Of a stretch of 64,000 nt of DNA, positions 33,691 through 45,841 are shown in pieces (position 1 is the first letter of the stretch; every line of letters begins with the position of its first letter). The position numbers and the translations under genes were made by a program. Below the pieces are notes generated by a model. The model searched no databases and was not told the origin of the DNA. It saw only the letters and a program-made list of their open reading frames with translations. Location of the stretch: positions 41,676,475-41,740,474 of the forward strand of contig NW_026622808.1 of assembly GCF_023065955.2 (NCBI RefSeq), in the 5' to 3' direction. The stretch is from Ursus arctos. Its lineage: Eukaryota > Chordata > Mammalia > Carnivora > Ursidae.

Positions 33691-33874
33691 TTTTTTTTTT
33701 TTAATTTTTAAGAAGATTTTATGCATTCATTTGAGAGAGAGAGAGAGCAGTGGGAGAGGCACATGGAGAGGGAGAGGGAGAAGCAGGCTCCCCATTAAGC
33801 AGGGAGTCCAACATGGGACTCCATCCCAGGACCCTGGGATCATGACCTGAGCCGAAGGTAGATGCTTAACTGGG
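33691..33874 (-). mobile_element. Can-SINE lacking its 5' head
   Basis: T-tail, 'gaagattttatgcattcatt', GA tract, then 'ggatcatgacctgagccgaa' and 'gtagatgcttaact'. The last head bases 'gagccacccaggcgcccc' are missing. A target-like repeat cccaccacc flanks it (33682-33690 and 33875-33883). Confidence 0.9.
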
Positions 33875-34489
33875 CCCACCACCCTTTTCTTTAAATAAGG
33901 TAAGAATTGCCCAAAGTAGCTTTTTATACTATTTTGATGGCTCCTTTGTTACAGGGCTTTTGTCTTAGAGTCTCTGATTATATACTTAATGATTCACACA
34001 AGCTCAAATAGTCCAGAATTGGCCCAATGTTATGGCTTTATAGGAAACAGAAAACCTGTGTCCCAAGAACAATCTTCTTGACCTTTCTATTCTCAAAGTC
34101 ATCTCTTATGATTCGAGAGGTTTGGGAGAACTACATAGAACAATGATACAAGTGTGTGGTCAAACAGATTTGGAAAAAGCTGGGTTAAACATCAGGACTT
34201 TTCTGAGGATGTAACATACAGCATGCGGTGTGGATCTCTAAGTGGGGAAGACAGACAGAGGAGGTCACAACTATCCAACTCATTGGACTATCTTGCAAAG
34301 TTCTGGAACATGAAGATGAACTAAAAGATCCCTACAGTCCCTTCCAGCTTTGTATAACGCTTCTGTTTCTTTCTCATCAGGACCGAAGGACTCAAAGGAA
34401 TGATTAAGGGAAGTAAGACAGTCTTCTTCCAAAGAAAATCCAAAGATTGATAGACAGATACTATTATCAGTGTTTTGGTGATGTAAAGA
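33875..34489. other. Unique noncoding sequence
   Basis: Nothing recognised. Confidence 0.4.
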
Positions 34490-34690
34490 AGGAGTGACTT
34501 GGAGCCAAGCTGACTTGAGTTCAAATCCTGTTTCTGCCTTTCGCTAGCTGTTGTGTCCTCAGAAAAGTGACTTAATCTCTCGAGCCTCAGTTTCTTCTTC
34601 TGTAAAATAGAAATAGTATTACTACGACTAACAGTACTAAGATTACTTTGTAAGGATGTCTGAAATAAATTATCTGAGAGAGCAACTACC
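34490..34690 (+). mobile_element. MIR SINE
   Basis: Sense MIR: 'ttgagttcaaatcctgtttc', 'aaaagtgacttaatctctcg' and 'agcctcagtttcttcttctg' then 'taaaatagaaatagtatta'. Confidence 0.8.
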
Positions 34691-35178
34691 ATACCTTACA
34701 TATAATATAGCTACTTTATTTCAGTTATTCATTTATTTATTTCAATAATCACCAAGGTTGAGATCTGGTCACGATCACCTGGTTCAGGAAGAAAGCTTGA
34801 CATCAAAAACACTCAAAATGTCTTTCCACTTTAGGATTTTATGAATGGCTTTCAGATTTGCTGAATTTTGCATGTCTACATTTCTTTAACCAAAATCTTG
34901 TGTTCTGTATACATCACATCACAGCCTACCTAATTCCCCCACAGCTTTGTTCTGCCTGCCCCCTGAGACAATCACCAAAGCCTAGGAAGGTCCCCCATAA
35001 TGCAGATCTTGAAATGATGTGAGCTGGAAGCAATTAACATGTCCACGCTGTCAGAGGAAAGCTGTGCTACACGTCAGTTATACCGAAGAGCAGTCTGCTA
35101 TGCCAAAAGGGAAAAAAAAAGTATAAATTGTTTCTCTACCAAAGAGTGCCACTGAATATTGATTTTTCCAGTCTTTTA
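34691..35178. other. Unique noncoding sequence
   Basis: Nothing recognised. Confidence 0.4.
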
Positions 35179-35375
35179 TTTTTTTTTTCAAGATTTTATT
35201 TATTTATCTGACAGAGACAGACAGCCAGCGAGAGAGGGAACACAAGCAGGGGGAGTGGGAGAGGAAGAAGCAGGCTCCCAGTGGAGGAGCCTGATGTGGG
35301 GCTCGATCCCAGAACGCTGGAATCACGCCCTGAGCCGAAGGCAGACGCTTAAGGACTGCGCCACCCAGGCGCCCC
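35179..35375 (-). mobile_element. Young Can-SINE (ursid-type) with target duplication
   Basis: Reverse orientation: T-tail, 'aagattttatttatttatct', 'gacagccagcgagagaggga', 'cctgatgtggggctcgatcc', ending 'gccacccaggcgcccc'. Target copies tccagtctttta at 35167-35178 and 35376-35387 are identical. Confidence 0.97.
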
Positions 35376-35387
35376 TCCAGTCTTTTA

Positions 35388-37194
35388 AATAGTCTGTGTT
35401 TAGAACTTAGAACAGTGTTAGAACAATTCACTTACAAATGCATGTAAAGAAGGTTAAAGGCCTAGCTTAAATCTAGAATAAGTAGAAGTGTAGAGAGTAG
35501 TTAAAGTTAAAAACAGCCCTCTGATAAGATAAACATATGCTCCTTAACCAAAGATGCAGTTAGCATGCAGTAATAAAAGTTGGTGGAGGCATCCTTCTAA
35601 ATATGGGTGTGGAGAACACACTCCTGCTGTTAGACAGCCCCTCGAGAGGCGATGCCAACCCAAGAAGATGAATTTTCTTCTAGCAATGGGATCAACTGTT
35701 TCTTCTGGGCTATCATTCCTTTAAGGGACGTTGGCCAAGTATCTTTCATTTATATTACATTTTTTGTGAATAAAATATACTTGCAGTTCTGTAAGTAGTT
35801 GTCCTTTAATTAGATACTTTTAAATTCAGTGCTTTTGTTGAAAGAGAAACGAACACTGATTTATAAAGAGGACAAAATGCTATCAAATTCACTAAAGGAA
35901 TTAAAAAGTGGTCCCTATCTTGGCAATGCCTGCAGGCTAGCTCTTGACCTACCTTAGTTTTGTATCTATAGACCCAACCTTTCTGTTCAGGTTTAAACTT
36001 GCATAATCAAGGCCACTCCTCGCTCCCAGCCCCATCTGAGAAACATCTCAAACTAAACATCCCCCAACTCTGCGCCCGATTCCCCAAGATCTTTCGGGTT
36101 TGTTCCTTCTCATCTCTGTTGTCGGCATCCCTTAAAATTCCTTCCAGTTCTAAGAAACAGAAAACTCCAACTAAAACTGACTTGGATAATAAGGGAAATC
36201 ATCGTCTCACATAAGAATATTCTAAGTGGCTCCAGAAAGTTCAGCTAGTATGGGCTTAGTTCTTTCTCCTTGCTCTATAGAACCATCAGTGTACCAGCTG
36301 GAGTCAAGTCCAAGAACCAGAACGCACTCCAGAGATTTTTAGCAAGGCTAATTCTATGTGGGGACATTGGTGCTTCAGAAACGACTGGAAGGGCTGAAGG
36401 AACAGGCTGTGGGCTATTTCTGCAGCAAAATTCCCAGAACAGTATCCCACCAGCCACAGGCAATTAACAAGGAGCCACTCCCGCTGAGGCCACTTCCGAG
36501 CCCTAATGCAACTGAGAACCTGCCTGGGGACATGCTGAAAAGTGAGGAAGGCATATTTGAAGCTGTTGCTTGGAGCTCAGGAAGCTAGATGAGAGAGCTG
36601 TCACCACGATGCCTGCCATTCCAATCATTCTTTAAAACTCAGAAAGCTGGAGAAGGGACAGAGGAGCATGCCTGCAGGGAACCCCCACATCCCCACAGCT
36701 GTTCTTGCCAGTGGATGAAGGCAGAGTGCTGCTGGAAGATGGCCTCCACCCCCCTTTCACCTGCCAAAGGGCGCAGGAATGCATACAACTGGGGGAACCC
36801 TTTCTGTAACTCCAATCCGGCTAAAAGAGAATCGGAGAATCCCTGCTGTTAGTTTCCCTACCTTTCCAACTTGAATGGGCTAGAACGGAAACTGTGTGAA
36901 CTAGCCTATACAGGAAAGTCAGCTTCCTGCGGTGAGTCCCCACGGAGGAGCATGATGGAAGTCAGCAGCAACAGGGCTGCCGGAGCCTCTGATGCAGTCC
37001 AACAGCAGAGACACAACGATCCCTTCCTGAGTCACGGTGCAGAGCCCCCCTTCAGTCTTGTTCGGCCGATTTAGGCCACTCATGGCCTCACACCAGAGAC
37101 CAGGCAATGCTATGGCTTGACAGGCTTAGGTGGGACGTTGGTGCAGAGTCAACCACAGGTTCCCTCTAAATCTCTGCTTACAAAGCATCAAATG
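35388..37194. other. Unique sequence, possibly one old repeat
   Basis: About 36140-36260 ('aaacagaaaactccaactaa', 'gggaaatcatcgtctcacat') resembles an ancient interspersed repeat that I cannot name. Short plus-strand frames over 36270-37074 have no recognisable domains. Confidence 0.35.
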
Positions 37195-37455
37195 AAAGAG
37201 ATCTTTCCTAACAACCCTGTCTAAAGTAGCCTCGCCTCATGAATGCCATGTCCCCTACCCCACTCATAAACCTTCACGTCACTTACCATACTCTGAAGTT
37301 ATCTTGCCCACTTAATTCCTTCCTTGTATATTACCTCCTTTCCCTACCTGGATGTAAGCTCCATGAAGGTAGAGATTTTGTCTCTCCCTTTCACTTTTGT
37401 AACCCCATGATCTATAATGATGTGAGATACATAGCAGTTAATTGAATAAATTGCT
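37195..37455 (+). mobile_element. L2 3' end
   Basis: 'gatgtaagctccatgaaggt', 'agagattttgtctctccctt' and 'gttaattgaataaattgctg' give a clear sense L2 end. Confidence 0.65.
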
Positions 37456-38042
37456 GAATGTACACAAGTATGGGCTATCGCCCATTACTAGAAAAATATA
37501 TCATCACTATGGCTTTTATATTCTTCTCAGGCCAGTTTAGCACCTAAGTTAAAAGAGGATAAAAAAGTAAAAGCTATTCAATTTCTGTGTGACCTATAAA
37601 ACTAATCTATTAACTGGGTTAGTCTCTTGGGAGTCAGAGTTTGGTCCTACTATGTGCTGGTCATTATATCTTACCAGGGTCCTAGGCCTAATGAGCTCTA
37701 CATAACACATGAGGATTAACAGTACAATAAAACAGCTGCTACGGATGGCAGTATGTCACTTCCTATCAAAATTTAAAACAGGATTATCAAGAAAAATAGG
37801 ATTACCCTATGATCTAGAAATTCTACTTCTGGGTATATACCCAAAAGAATTAGAAGCAGCGTCTTGAAGAGATGTCCACAAATACTTTAATAGCAGCATG
37901 ATTCATGATATCAAAAGGCAGAAGGAACCCTAGTGTTCCCTGACAGATAAATGGATAAACAAAACAAAGTATATACATACAATGGACTACCTAGACTTGT
38001 AAAGGAAGGAAATTCTGACACATGCTACATGAGCCTTGAGGG

Positions 38043-38258
38043 TTTTTTTTTTTTCAAGACTTTATTTATTAAAATTTTTAATAAAGACAGAAAGAGAGAG
38101 AGAGCACGCACAGCAGGAGTAGTGGCAGAGAGGGAGGGAGAAGCAGGCTCCCCAATGAGCAGGGAGCCCAGCCCGACACAGGGCTTAATTCTAGGACCCT
38201 GGGATCATGACCTGAGCCACAGGCAGATACTTAACCAACTGAGCCACCCAGGTGCCCC
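38043..38258 (-). mobile_element. Can-SINE nested in L1MA
   Basis: T-tail, GA tract, 'gaccctgggatcatgacctg' and head 'actgagccacccaggtgccc' in reverse orientation. The repeat ccttgagg occurs at 38034-38041 and 38262-38269, duplicating L1 sequence at the insertion point. Confidence 0.95.
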
Positions 38259-38518
38259 AAACCTTGAGGATCTTATGCTAAACAAAATAAGCTAGTCACA
38301 AAAAGACTACAGGGTTCCACTTACATAAGGTACCTAGCATAGTCCAATTCATTAAGACAAAAATTTGAAGGACAGTTGACAGATGGTAGGGAAGGAGGAA
38401 AGGAAAGCTGTTCAATGAGTAGAGAATTTCAGTTTTACAAGAAGGAAAGAGTTCAGACTGGCTGCACAACTGTGTGAATGCATTTAACATTACTGAAATA
38501 TACACTTAAAAATCATTA

Positions 38519-38679
38519 GGGGCGCCTGGGTGGCTTAGTTGGTTAAGTGTCTGACCCTTGGTTTCAGCTCAGCTCTTGATCTCATGGGTCCTGGGATCCA
38601 GCCCCATGTCGGTTCACACTGAGCGTGGAGCCTACTTAAAATTCTCTCTTTCCCTCTCCTGCTAACCCCCCCCCCATTA
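38519..38679 (+). mobile_element. Can-SINE nested in L1MA, second insertion
   Basis: Head 'ggggcgcctgggtggcttag', 'gatctcatgggtcctgggat', then a short CT tract and a C-run with almost no A-tail. Target copies aaaaatcatta at 38508-38518 and 38680-38690 duplicate L1 sequence. Confidence 0.95.
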
Positions 38680-38789
38680 AAAAATCATTAAGATGGTAAA
38701 TTCTAGGTTACGTATGGTTTATCACAACAAAAAAAATCAAAGAGTAAGAAAAAAAAAGAAGGGTAGGATAAGCCAAGCACATTTTATAT

Positions 38790-38930
38790 AAATTACTTAA
38801 TCTGTATAATTATACAAGATAAACACTGTGAATATCCCTATTTTTAAAATTCCGATCACAGAAAGGTAAAGTTAGCTTGATCAAGTTTACATAACTAGTT
38901 AGGAATAGGACGGGGACCAGAATTTCACTC
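38790..38930 (-). mobile_element. MIR fragment
   Basis: Antisense MIR: 'gaatatccctatttttaaaa' and 'cagaaaggtaaagttagctt', then 'acataactagttaggaatag'. Confidence 0.55.
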
Positions 38931-39379
38931 CAAAGATCATTCTCATAAGTAGCACATGGACGCACAAAAAAGCAACAGTATTGTGTTCTCGAATGGTCTA
39001 TTATCCTATTTAATTGACAGACATTTCCCCATTCTTGTAGACAAGCAATTGGGTGAACATATTCAGACATACCAAAGTTGCTTCTAAATTAAGCGAGAAG
39101 ATAAGAAGCCTTGCACAAGGCTAAACTTGTTTAAAAAGTAAAACTTCTTCAAAATAAGTAATGAAAGTTAGCTGTAATAGTTGAGAGCATAAGATCTAAA
39201 AATATTTAGGTCAACGGAGAGAAGAGAAAGGCCAGAAAGAGATCAGAGAGTAGAAGGCATCATCTGTGAAGGCGGTAGCCCAAGCCCCCGGGTAGAAAAA
39301 AACTGGGCAACAGACAATGGTGGAAACCATGAACAAATTACTTACGGGAAATAAGTTAAATCTCTTCCTCCTGTCACAT
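38931..39379. other. Unique noncoding sequence
   Basis: Nothing recognised. Confidence 0.4.
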
Positions 39380-40370
39380 ATTAAAATAAATCACATTCAC
39401 TAATGAATTAAGAGCAGAAAATGGAGCCAGAAGATAATTAGAAGAAAACAGGCCTACGTATCTGGATGGGAATAGACTTTTAAGTATGAAGACATTAAAA
39501 TGACAAAGAAAAACAGGATACATATCACTACAGAAAATTAAAACCTTTAGTTCCCCAAAACTGTTATAAACAAGAGGAAGTGAAAAAACGATATGGGGAA
39601 AATGTATTTGATAAATGTATTATAGACTAGTAGCTAATATCTTTAGATAAAGAGCTATTACAAATCGATAAGATGCAAACACTTCATTAGGAACCTCGGC
39701 TGAAACCATGAATAGTTCACATAATAAGAAATATATGTGGATAAGTACAAAATGAAAAACATTCAACTTCACTACATTCAGTTACCTACAATTTTAAACA
39801 AAGACACAGCATTTGTATTAGGAAAAAGGCATTTTTTTTCTATAAAAGTATTCAGAGGCTATAAAAAGGAAGGCACACGTGAACACTATCAGGACAAATC
39901 GGTATCTATATCAAAGTATCTATACATTCCCTTCTAGAAATTGATGTCGAGATTAGTATCAGAGATCCCCAGATTAGTTCTAAGAAATTTATTGGTTTTA
40001 TGTTTTAAAAAAAGAGAGTAGTTAATTAAATTCTGATATTCAAGAGCTAATATTTGAAAGCCATTAAGAAAACAGGTTTTCAAAGGATACTACATATTGC
40101 AAAAAAAAATGTTGAAAGAGTGAAGTGTAAAAAAATAAGCAAAATATAAAACGTGTAAATATATATGTATATATACATTTTTTTAATATACAAAAGTCCC
40201 ATGTATTTGCATTTAGCTATAGAGAAAAGCCTTAGCAGGAAATTCATCTAAATATTAATAATGGTTATATCTAAGAAGTAGAATTAATGTTGATTTGTTT
40301 TCTGTTTATTTTTCTGTATTTTCAAATATTCTTTAGTAAGTTGGAACTGTAATTGGAAAACATTCAATGA
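39380..40370 (+). mobile_element. Old, heavily diverged L1M fragment
   Basis: Degraded ORF2-like order: 'gggaaaatgtatttgataaa', 'aaagagctattacaaatcga', 'caaaatgaaaaacattcaac'. The 3' end follows with 'ataatggttatatctaagaa' and 'ttctgtattttcaaatattc'. Limits are approximate. Confidence 0.5.
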
Positions 40371-40379
40371 TATTGTAAA

Positions 40380-40660
40380 TACTCACTTTCTAGATCTATT
40401 AAATCTGTTAACATTTATTGTTGACTATTGTATTGTGCTAAGGGACTATGACAGGAAAAAAATAAAAGCAGCAACAGAAACAAATATAACTCCAGATAAA
40501 TGGAATACTCTGGGAAAAGAGGCATATGTCGGTGCAAGGTTTGTAATGCAAGTAAAAAAAAAAAAAATTGAAACATGAAGGCAGGGGAACCGATATTAGG
40601 TGAAAGCCAGAAAGGCTTCTCAGAGAAGGTGGCATATAGGCTTTATATGAAAAAGACTGG
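40380..40660 (-). mobile_element. L2 fragment
   Basis: Antisense L2-like order: 'aacatttattgttgactatt', then 'gccagaaaggcttctcagag' and 'aaggtggcatataggcttta'. Confidence 0.45.
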
Positions 40661-42282
40661 AGGCCCCTCTGGTGGAACAGTGGGAGAAGGTTCTCTCAAC
40701 AGTGGACTTCACCACTTACACTGGAGCCCTAGCCTCCAATAAAAATCATGAAGTCCATCTTCAGTACCTCCCTCTTCTTGCTTCTCCACCAGTTACACAG
40801 TTCCCTTCTTTCTCATCCTCCTCCACTGTTTACCTAGGAGTGAGACAATCCTACAGCTTTTGGGAGCCCACTGTGGACTACTGTCATGCCAGTAAAGAGT
40901 CCTCTTAGTTAGGATCCAAGGATTCACTCTTCCTTGGTATTTGTAATTATACACTTAGTCTACCTATTTTCTAGTGGTGAAATAAAAGGTGTCCCCTAAT
41001 CTTAAATTAGTTTCAAGTGTCAGGAAAGCAGGAGGTAGGGAAGTTTAGCCAAGAAGACAGATCAGAGCAACCCAAATCATACCATGTGGGAAATGATTCT
41101 TCATCTATTTGCAAATCTTTTGCTCTTATAAGCAATTTTGATATGGTAGCTATTTTTCAGAAATAAAAAATAGTGAAGGGATACAACTACACTTACCTTC
41201 TATTTTTTAAAGGCTTATTTACCGCTAGTAATTTCCTTCCAGGAAATAAGTTACAACTGAAAAGTGTCATGAAAATATTGCACAAAATGCACCATGGGTT
41301 AAAAATATATGAAGATTTAAATACAAGAAATAATCTCTGTTAAATATGTCTTCTAGAGAGATCCACCATGTCTCAATCCTTAAATTGGAAAGTCAGCAGA
41401 AGATGAACTGAATCCCAGATGTTAATTGCACAGGCTTACTGGATTAGAACTACAGATAATTAATTGCTCAATTTTAATATGCATTAGACTAAATGGATGA
41501 TAAGATTTTCAGTAGTCACTTTTGAGGTCCAGAAGGAAGAGATTATTTCTTTACAGGCTTGGGAGCCCTAGGAGCCAAAGACATTTAAAATGTCTATATT
41601 TAGTGCGTAAGAAGTTAGGTAAACAGTAGAGGTTAGGGGATGAGGTAAACTTCCAGAAAGAGAGTATAGAAGTTCAACTTCAAATTACATTTCCCTATTT
41701 GAAATGTAGAATATAAATCTGTATGGGAAAGAAGGTTTTAATTTTTTTTTTTTTTACTGCAACTTCAGTGATTAGCATTCCTGTCCCATAATGCCAACAT
41801 TAAATCCAGACAGATCCAAAGTCCATTACTTCCTATCCGGAAAAAAAAAAAAAAAAAAAAAAAAAGACACTCACTGTTTATCGCCTAGATAATTAAATTT
41901 TTTATGTCCTCAAGAATTCAGGAGTGTGCTATGGTTAATTGGGAAAATTGTGAATTGTGTCTAAGTTGTGCCCCCACCTTATTTTTATTAAACTTGTAAC
42001 AAAGCAAATGATGAAGAACGAACAATTTGCCCATGCTGAGTGTCCAGACAAAAACATGCTGAGAGAATTCACACGGACAGATACCATTACAAAGTTGGCT
42101 GTAGAGGTAGATGATGAAAGTCAAGAAGATGCAGGACTGGATGGACCACCGCTGAGCAGAAAAGAGTCCCCTATCCTATCAGCATAATCCTTGGGCTGCT
42201 CAAACAGAAGGAAAACCACCAACCGCAAGGACCCTACCCTGACATCCTGGAGTACAAGGAAGGTTAGCCTGCTGCACACCTT
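40661..42282. other. Unique sequence with T- and A-runs
   Basis: Simple tracts are a T-run near 41742-41755 and a 25-base poly-A (41841-41865). Nothing else is assigned. Confidence 0.4.
41841..41865. repeat. Poly-A tract
   Basis: Twenty-five consecutive A with no recognised retrocopy upstream. Confidence 0.95.
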
Positions 42283-42400
42283 GGGTATCAACTCTCCTGG
42301 TACATCAGAATCACCTGTGGAGCTTGTTAAAAAAGATGGGATTCTGGGCTCCCTTCCCCCCAAATTCTGATTTCAGAGGTCAAAGTGAGAGCAGGCTAGT
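42283..42400 (+). mobile_element. MER5A-like DNA transposon fragment
   Basis: 'ggtacatcagaatcacctgt', 'ggagcttgttaaaaaagatg' and 'ggattctgggctcccttccc' match the MER5A order. Confidence 0.65.
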
Positions 42401-42936
42401 CTATGATTTCTTTGAACAAACTTCACAGTGAAAGTTCAGGTAGGTTTGATCATTTAGTTTGACTTTTTAATTTAATTTAAAAAATTAAATATAGAGAGCA
42501 TTCTGGTGATCATTCACTTTATTGGAATGACGGGATATGCTCAGGGGCGAATGACATAAGAGAGGGTATAATAATATCAAGGACTCCCTGTTGTGTGTCT
42601 TATTTCAATGCACTTTAGAACTGTTGGTCCCCCAGAGGAGAAGGGACTTTCCCAAGGTCTCAGTGAATTAGCACACAAAAAGAGGTAAAAATTGGATTCT
42701 CTGCTGTAATTATAATTGTCCAATAAGCTATAAGTTAGTAAATATTAATGTCTAAAGGGTCATTGCCATCTTTCCTAAATTTCAAGATGTCTATTCATAC
42801 ATTTTGAACATAAGTAAGTAGAGATGCATCTTACAATTGTTTACTATGATGGCATTTCTTTTTTTCCAAAATAGAAAATCAATGGTGTTCTTACAACCAA
42901 CAGCATCACAGAGTCAAGGATGTATGGGGTGTGTTC

Positions 42937-42968
<32 letters not shown>

Positions 42969-43129
42969 CATGTACCATTTCTCTGAAACAAGGCTTTCTA
43001 TTAATTAGTTCTGTCTGCGTGTGGCTTATCGTCAGTTCTCAGTTAAGGAAATCAAGACTCACCTGGGCTAAAAACCGAAATAAACTCTTGGATTATACCT
43101 GCCTGCTACCGTCAGCATGTAACCCCTGA
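42401..43129. other. Unique sequence with a GT repeat
   Basis: An AT-rich quasi-palindrome lies at about 42466-42490. The (GT)n tract is listed separately. Confidence 0.4.
42929..42964. repeat. (GT)n microsatellite
   Basis: Near-uninterrupted GT run with one early TC interruption. Confidence 0.95.
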
Positions 43130-43386
43130 CTGTGTCTTCATCTGTTCCCACTACTGCAACACTAGTCTCGTGTGTCACAGAGTGGCCACATTTATTGTGG
43201 TGAAACACATATTGGATCTTGTTACTTTCTTTTCGAATCCCACTGTTCCCCAGCACTTAAGAATCAAGTATCCAAACCCCAAATGGTATTTAGAATCCTC
43301 TGAACTCTGTTCCTGTCCTTCCTTTCTGGTCTCATAGTTTTCTGGTGCCTCTTCCTAATGGTAGATCAGCCCAATCCCTCTTTTTA

Positions 43387-43601
43387 TTTTTTTTATTTTT
43401 TATTTTTTTTTAAGGATTTTATTTATTTATTTGACAGAGATAGAGACAGCCAGTGAGAGAGGGAACACAAGCAGGGGGAGTGGGAGAGGAAGAAGCAGGC
43501 TCATAGCGGAGGAGCCTGATGTGGGGCTCGATCCCATAACGCCGGGATCACGCCCTGAGCCGAAGGCAGACGCTTTAACTGCTGTGCCACCCAGGCGCCC
43601 C
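43387..43601 (-). mobile_element. Young Can-SINE (ursid-type) nested in L2
   Basis: T-rich tail, 'gattttatttatttatttga', 'gacagccagtgagagaggga', 'gcctgatgtggggctcgatc', head 'gtgccacccaggcgcccc'. Identical target copies ccaatccctcttttta at 43371-43386 and 43604-43619. Confidence 0.97.
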
Positions 43602-43686
43602 AACCAATCCCTCTTTTTAGAACTAACAGCCTTTTTGCCACATTTCTATCAGTTGAAACTTCCAAGATTTAGCTCAAAAGTCACAA

Positions 43687-44560
43687 ATGGCTGACAGACA
43701 CATGAAAAAATGCTCAACATCAGTCAGCAACAGTGAAATTCAAATCAAAACCACAATGAGATACCACCTCACACCGGTCAGAATGGCCTCAATTAAGAAG
43801 TCAGGAAACAACAGATGTCAGTGAGGATGCAGAGAAAGGGGAACCCTCTTACACTATTGGTAGGAATGCAAACTGATGCAACCACTCTGGAAAACAGCAT
43901 AGTTTCCTCAAAAAGTTAAAAATAGAACTACCCTACCACTAGCATTTGTACTTCTAGATATTTATTCAAAGGATATAAATATGGTGATTTGAAGGGGCAC
44001 ACGCACCCCAATGTTTATAGCAACAATGTCCACAATAGCCAAAATATGGAAAGAACCCAGATGTCCACTGACAGATGAATGGATAAAGGAGATGGAGTAT
44101 ATAAATATATATATACATACACGCACAGTGGAATATTACTCAGCCATCAAAAAGAATGAAATCTTGCCATTTCTAACGACGTGGATGGAATGGGAGGGTA
44201 TTACGCTAAGTGAAATAAGTCAGTTAGAGAAAGACAAACACCATATGATTTCATTCATATGTGGAATTTAAGGGAAAAAAAACAGCTGAACATAGGGGAA
44301 GGGAAGGAAAAATAAAATAAGAGAAAAAAAACAGAGAGGGAGGCAAACCATAAGAGACTCTTAACTATAGGAAACAAACTGAGGGTTGCTGAAGGGGAGG
44401 TGGGCAGGGGGATAGGGTAACTGGGTGATGGGCATGAAGGAGGGCGCATGATGTAACGAGCACTGGGTGTTATATGCAACTGATGAAACACTAAATTCTA
44501 CCTTTGAAACTAATAATACACTCTACGTTAACTGAATTGAATTTAAATAAAAAAAATTTA
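43687..44560 (+). mobile_element. Carnivore L1, 5'-truncated, nested in L2
   Basis: Begins in ORF2 ('gaaattcaaatcaaaaccac', 'ataccacctcacaccggtca') and runs to the 3' UTR ('gagggttgctgaagggga', 'aactgaattgaatttaaata') and A-tail. Target-like copies aaaagtcaca (43677-43686) and aaaagtcgca (44561-44570) flank it. Confidence 0.9.
44011..44271 (+). pseudogene. L1 ORF2 C-terminal remnant
   Basis: An 86-codon frame with DEWIKEMEY and later EWEGITLSEISQLEKDKHHM is the C-terminus of L1 ORF2. The upstream reading frame is disrupted, and the catalytic domains are lost through truncation. It is a dead part of the enclosing L1. Confidence 0.85.
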
Positions 44561-44790
44561 AAAAGTCGCATCACCCAAATTTTTCCAGTCCTCCCATCAA
44601 AATTCAGCATTCTAGCAGTGGGTTGGACCACCAGCATGTAACAGCCCAAAGCCCTACCACATGTGTTCCAGTCTGTCTGCCCAAATAGATGATAAGCTTC
44701 TTGACAACCAAAACTGGGTCTTAATCATTTTAGTTTCCCCCACAATGCTCAGCACAATGCACTGCATGTCGTATGTATTTAGTAAGCACA

Positions 44791-45841
44791 AAATATAGAG
44801 CAAAGTCAGAACTGATCCTGAAGCCAGGTGGCCGCAGGTTAAAGATACTATAAATAAAGCTTGAACTGAAATCCTTGGTCCCATGCTGGGCACCTGCAGA
44901 TCTTTATTGGGTTCCACCATGGACAGTATAATTCTAGATAATAGTATGCTGATGATGCACAAGCTTCCCCCTCGATCTTGGCTAAACCCAGGGATGCAAT
45001 TTCCTATCTGATTAAGACGATGACAGCAATAAGAACTGGATTATAAAAATTTATTGTAGGGTTGAGAATGCAAGTCTAACTGTGGATCAAATGGGAGACA
45101 TTCTAAAGGGCATTTTTTAAAAGGAAGTGGTTGAGCAGCCTTTTTCAGAAGAGCCAGTAACAGCTTTCGCATCACACCAGGTTCTGGTAACTGTCTAATT
45201 TCAGGGCAGGTACCCATTCTCCCTTCCACAGGATCTAGAAAGAGGGCGGCGATAACTATCTGTTGCCCAGATGCATCAGACTATCAATTCTTACCACAAT
45301 TCTATCTCGGCTAGGTGATTTTTACCATTCGTTTACCTAGAAACACACAAGCTTTATAACATATCTGTCCTCACATAGCAGTTCCCAAGTTCCGCCTTCA
45401 GATTTACATTAGGAGTAATGATAAGTTTTAAATGAAGTTGCCTTCTTTTTGACATAGCAATATTCAAAGGCTTTCTACCTAAAATCCTAGAAGATCCTTC
45501 GGGGTTTCCTCTTTAGCTCATCTCCAGAAATCCTCAAAGGATATTAAAGAATCTTGAAATATTTTTGTGGTTTGCATTAATTTTTTTTAACCATTGATCG
45601 TGTCTTTGTTGCAATGACCCTCTTAAAGAGTGGGCAATTCAAACTACCCCTATAATGGCTCACTAGCCTCAGCAATCACAAAGGCCTTATGTCCAACATT
45701 AAGGGTAGTAATTATATGTTGTGTATTAATGCTACTAAATATACTAAAATATTTGAATGTGAAGTACATACTTACTAATGTAACTATTATATATATACAC
45801 ACACATACATTTTTATAATTACCAAAAATGGCAGTGTGAGT
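44791..45841. other. Unique noncoding sequence
   Basis: Short TA/CA tract at about 45788-45808; otherwise nothing recognised. Confidence 0.4.

Larger units (their letters stand above)
37735..38740 (+). mobile_element. L1MA-like LINE 3' end carrying two nested Can-SINEs
   Basis: The L1 order is readable in three arms. Arm 1 (37735-38041): 'gatctagaaattctacttct', 'gggtatatacccaaaagaat', 'aaattctgacacatgctaca'. Arm 2 (38262-38518): 'ccttgaggatcttatgctaa' through 'gaatttcagttttacaagaa' and 'gaaatatacacttaaaaatc'. Arm 3 (38680-38740): 'aagatggtaaattctaggtt' and an A-rich end. ORF2 frames are broken by many stops. Confidence 0.8.
43130..44790 (+). mobile_element. L2 LINE 3' region carrying a nested SINE and L1
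   Basis: Arm 1 (43130-43386) has 'cacagagtggccacatttat', 'ggtgaaacacatattggatc', 'tatccaaaccccaaatggta'. Arm 2 (43602-43686) has 'acttccaagatttagctcaa'. Arm 3 (44561-44790) has 'gatgataagcttcttgacaa', 'ccacaatgctcagcacaatg' and 'catgtcgtatgtatttagta'. The arms are in the right order once both insertions are removed. Confidence 0.5.
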
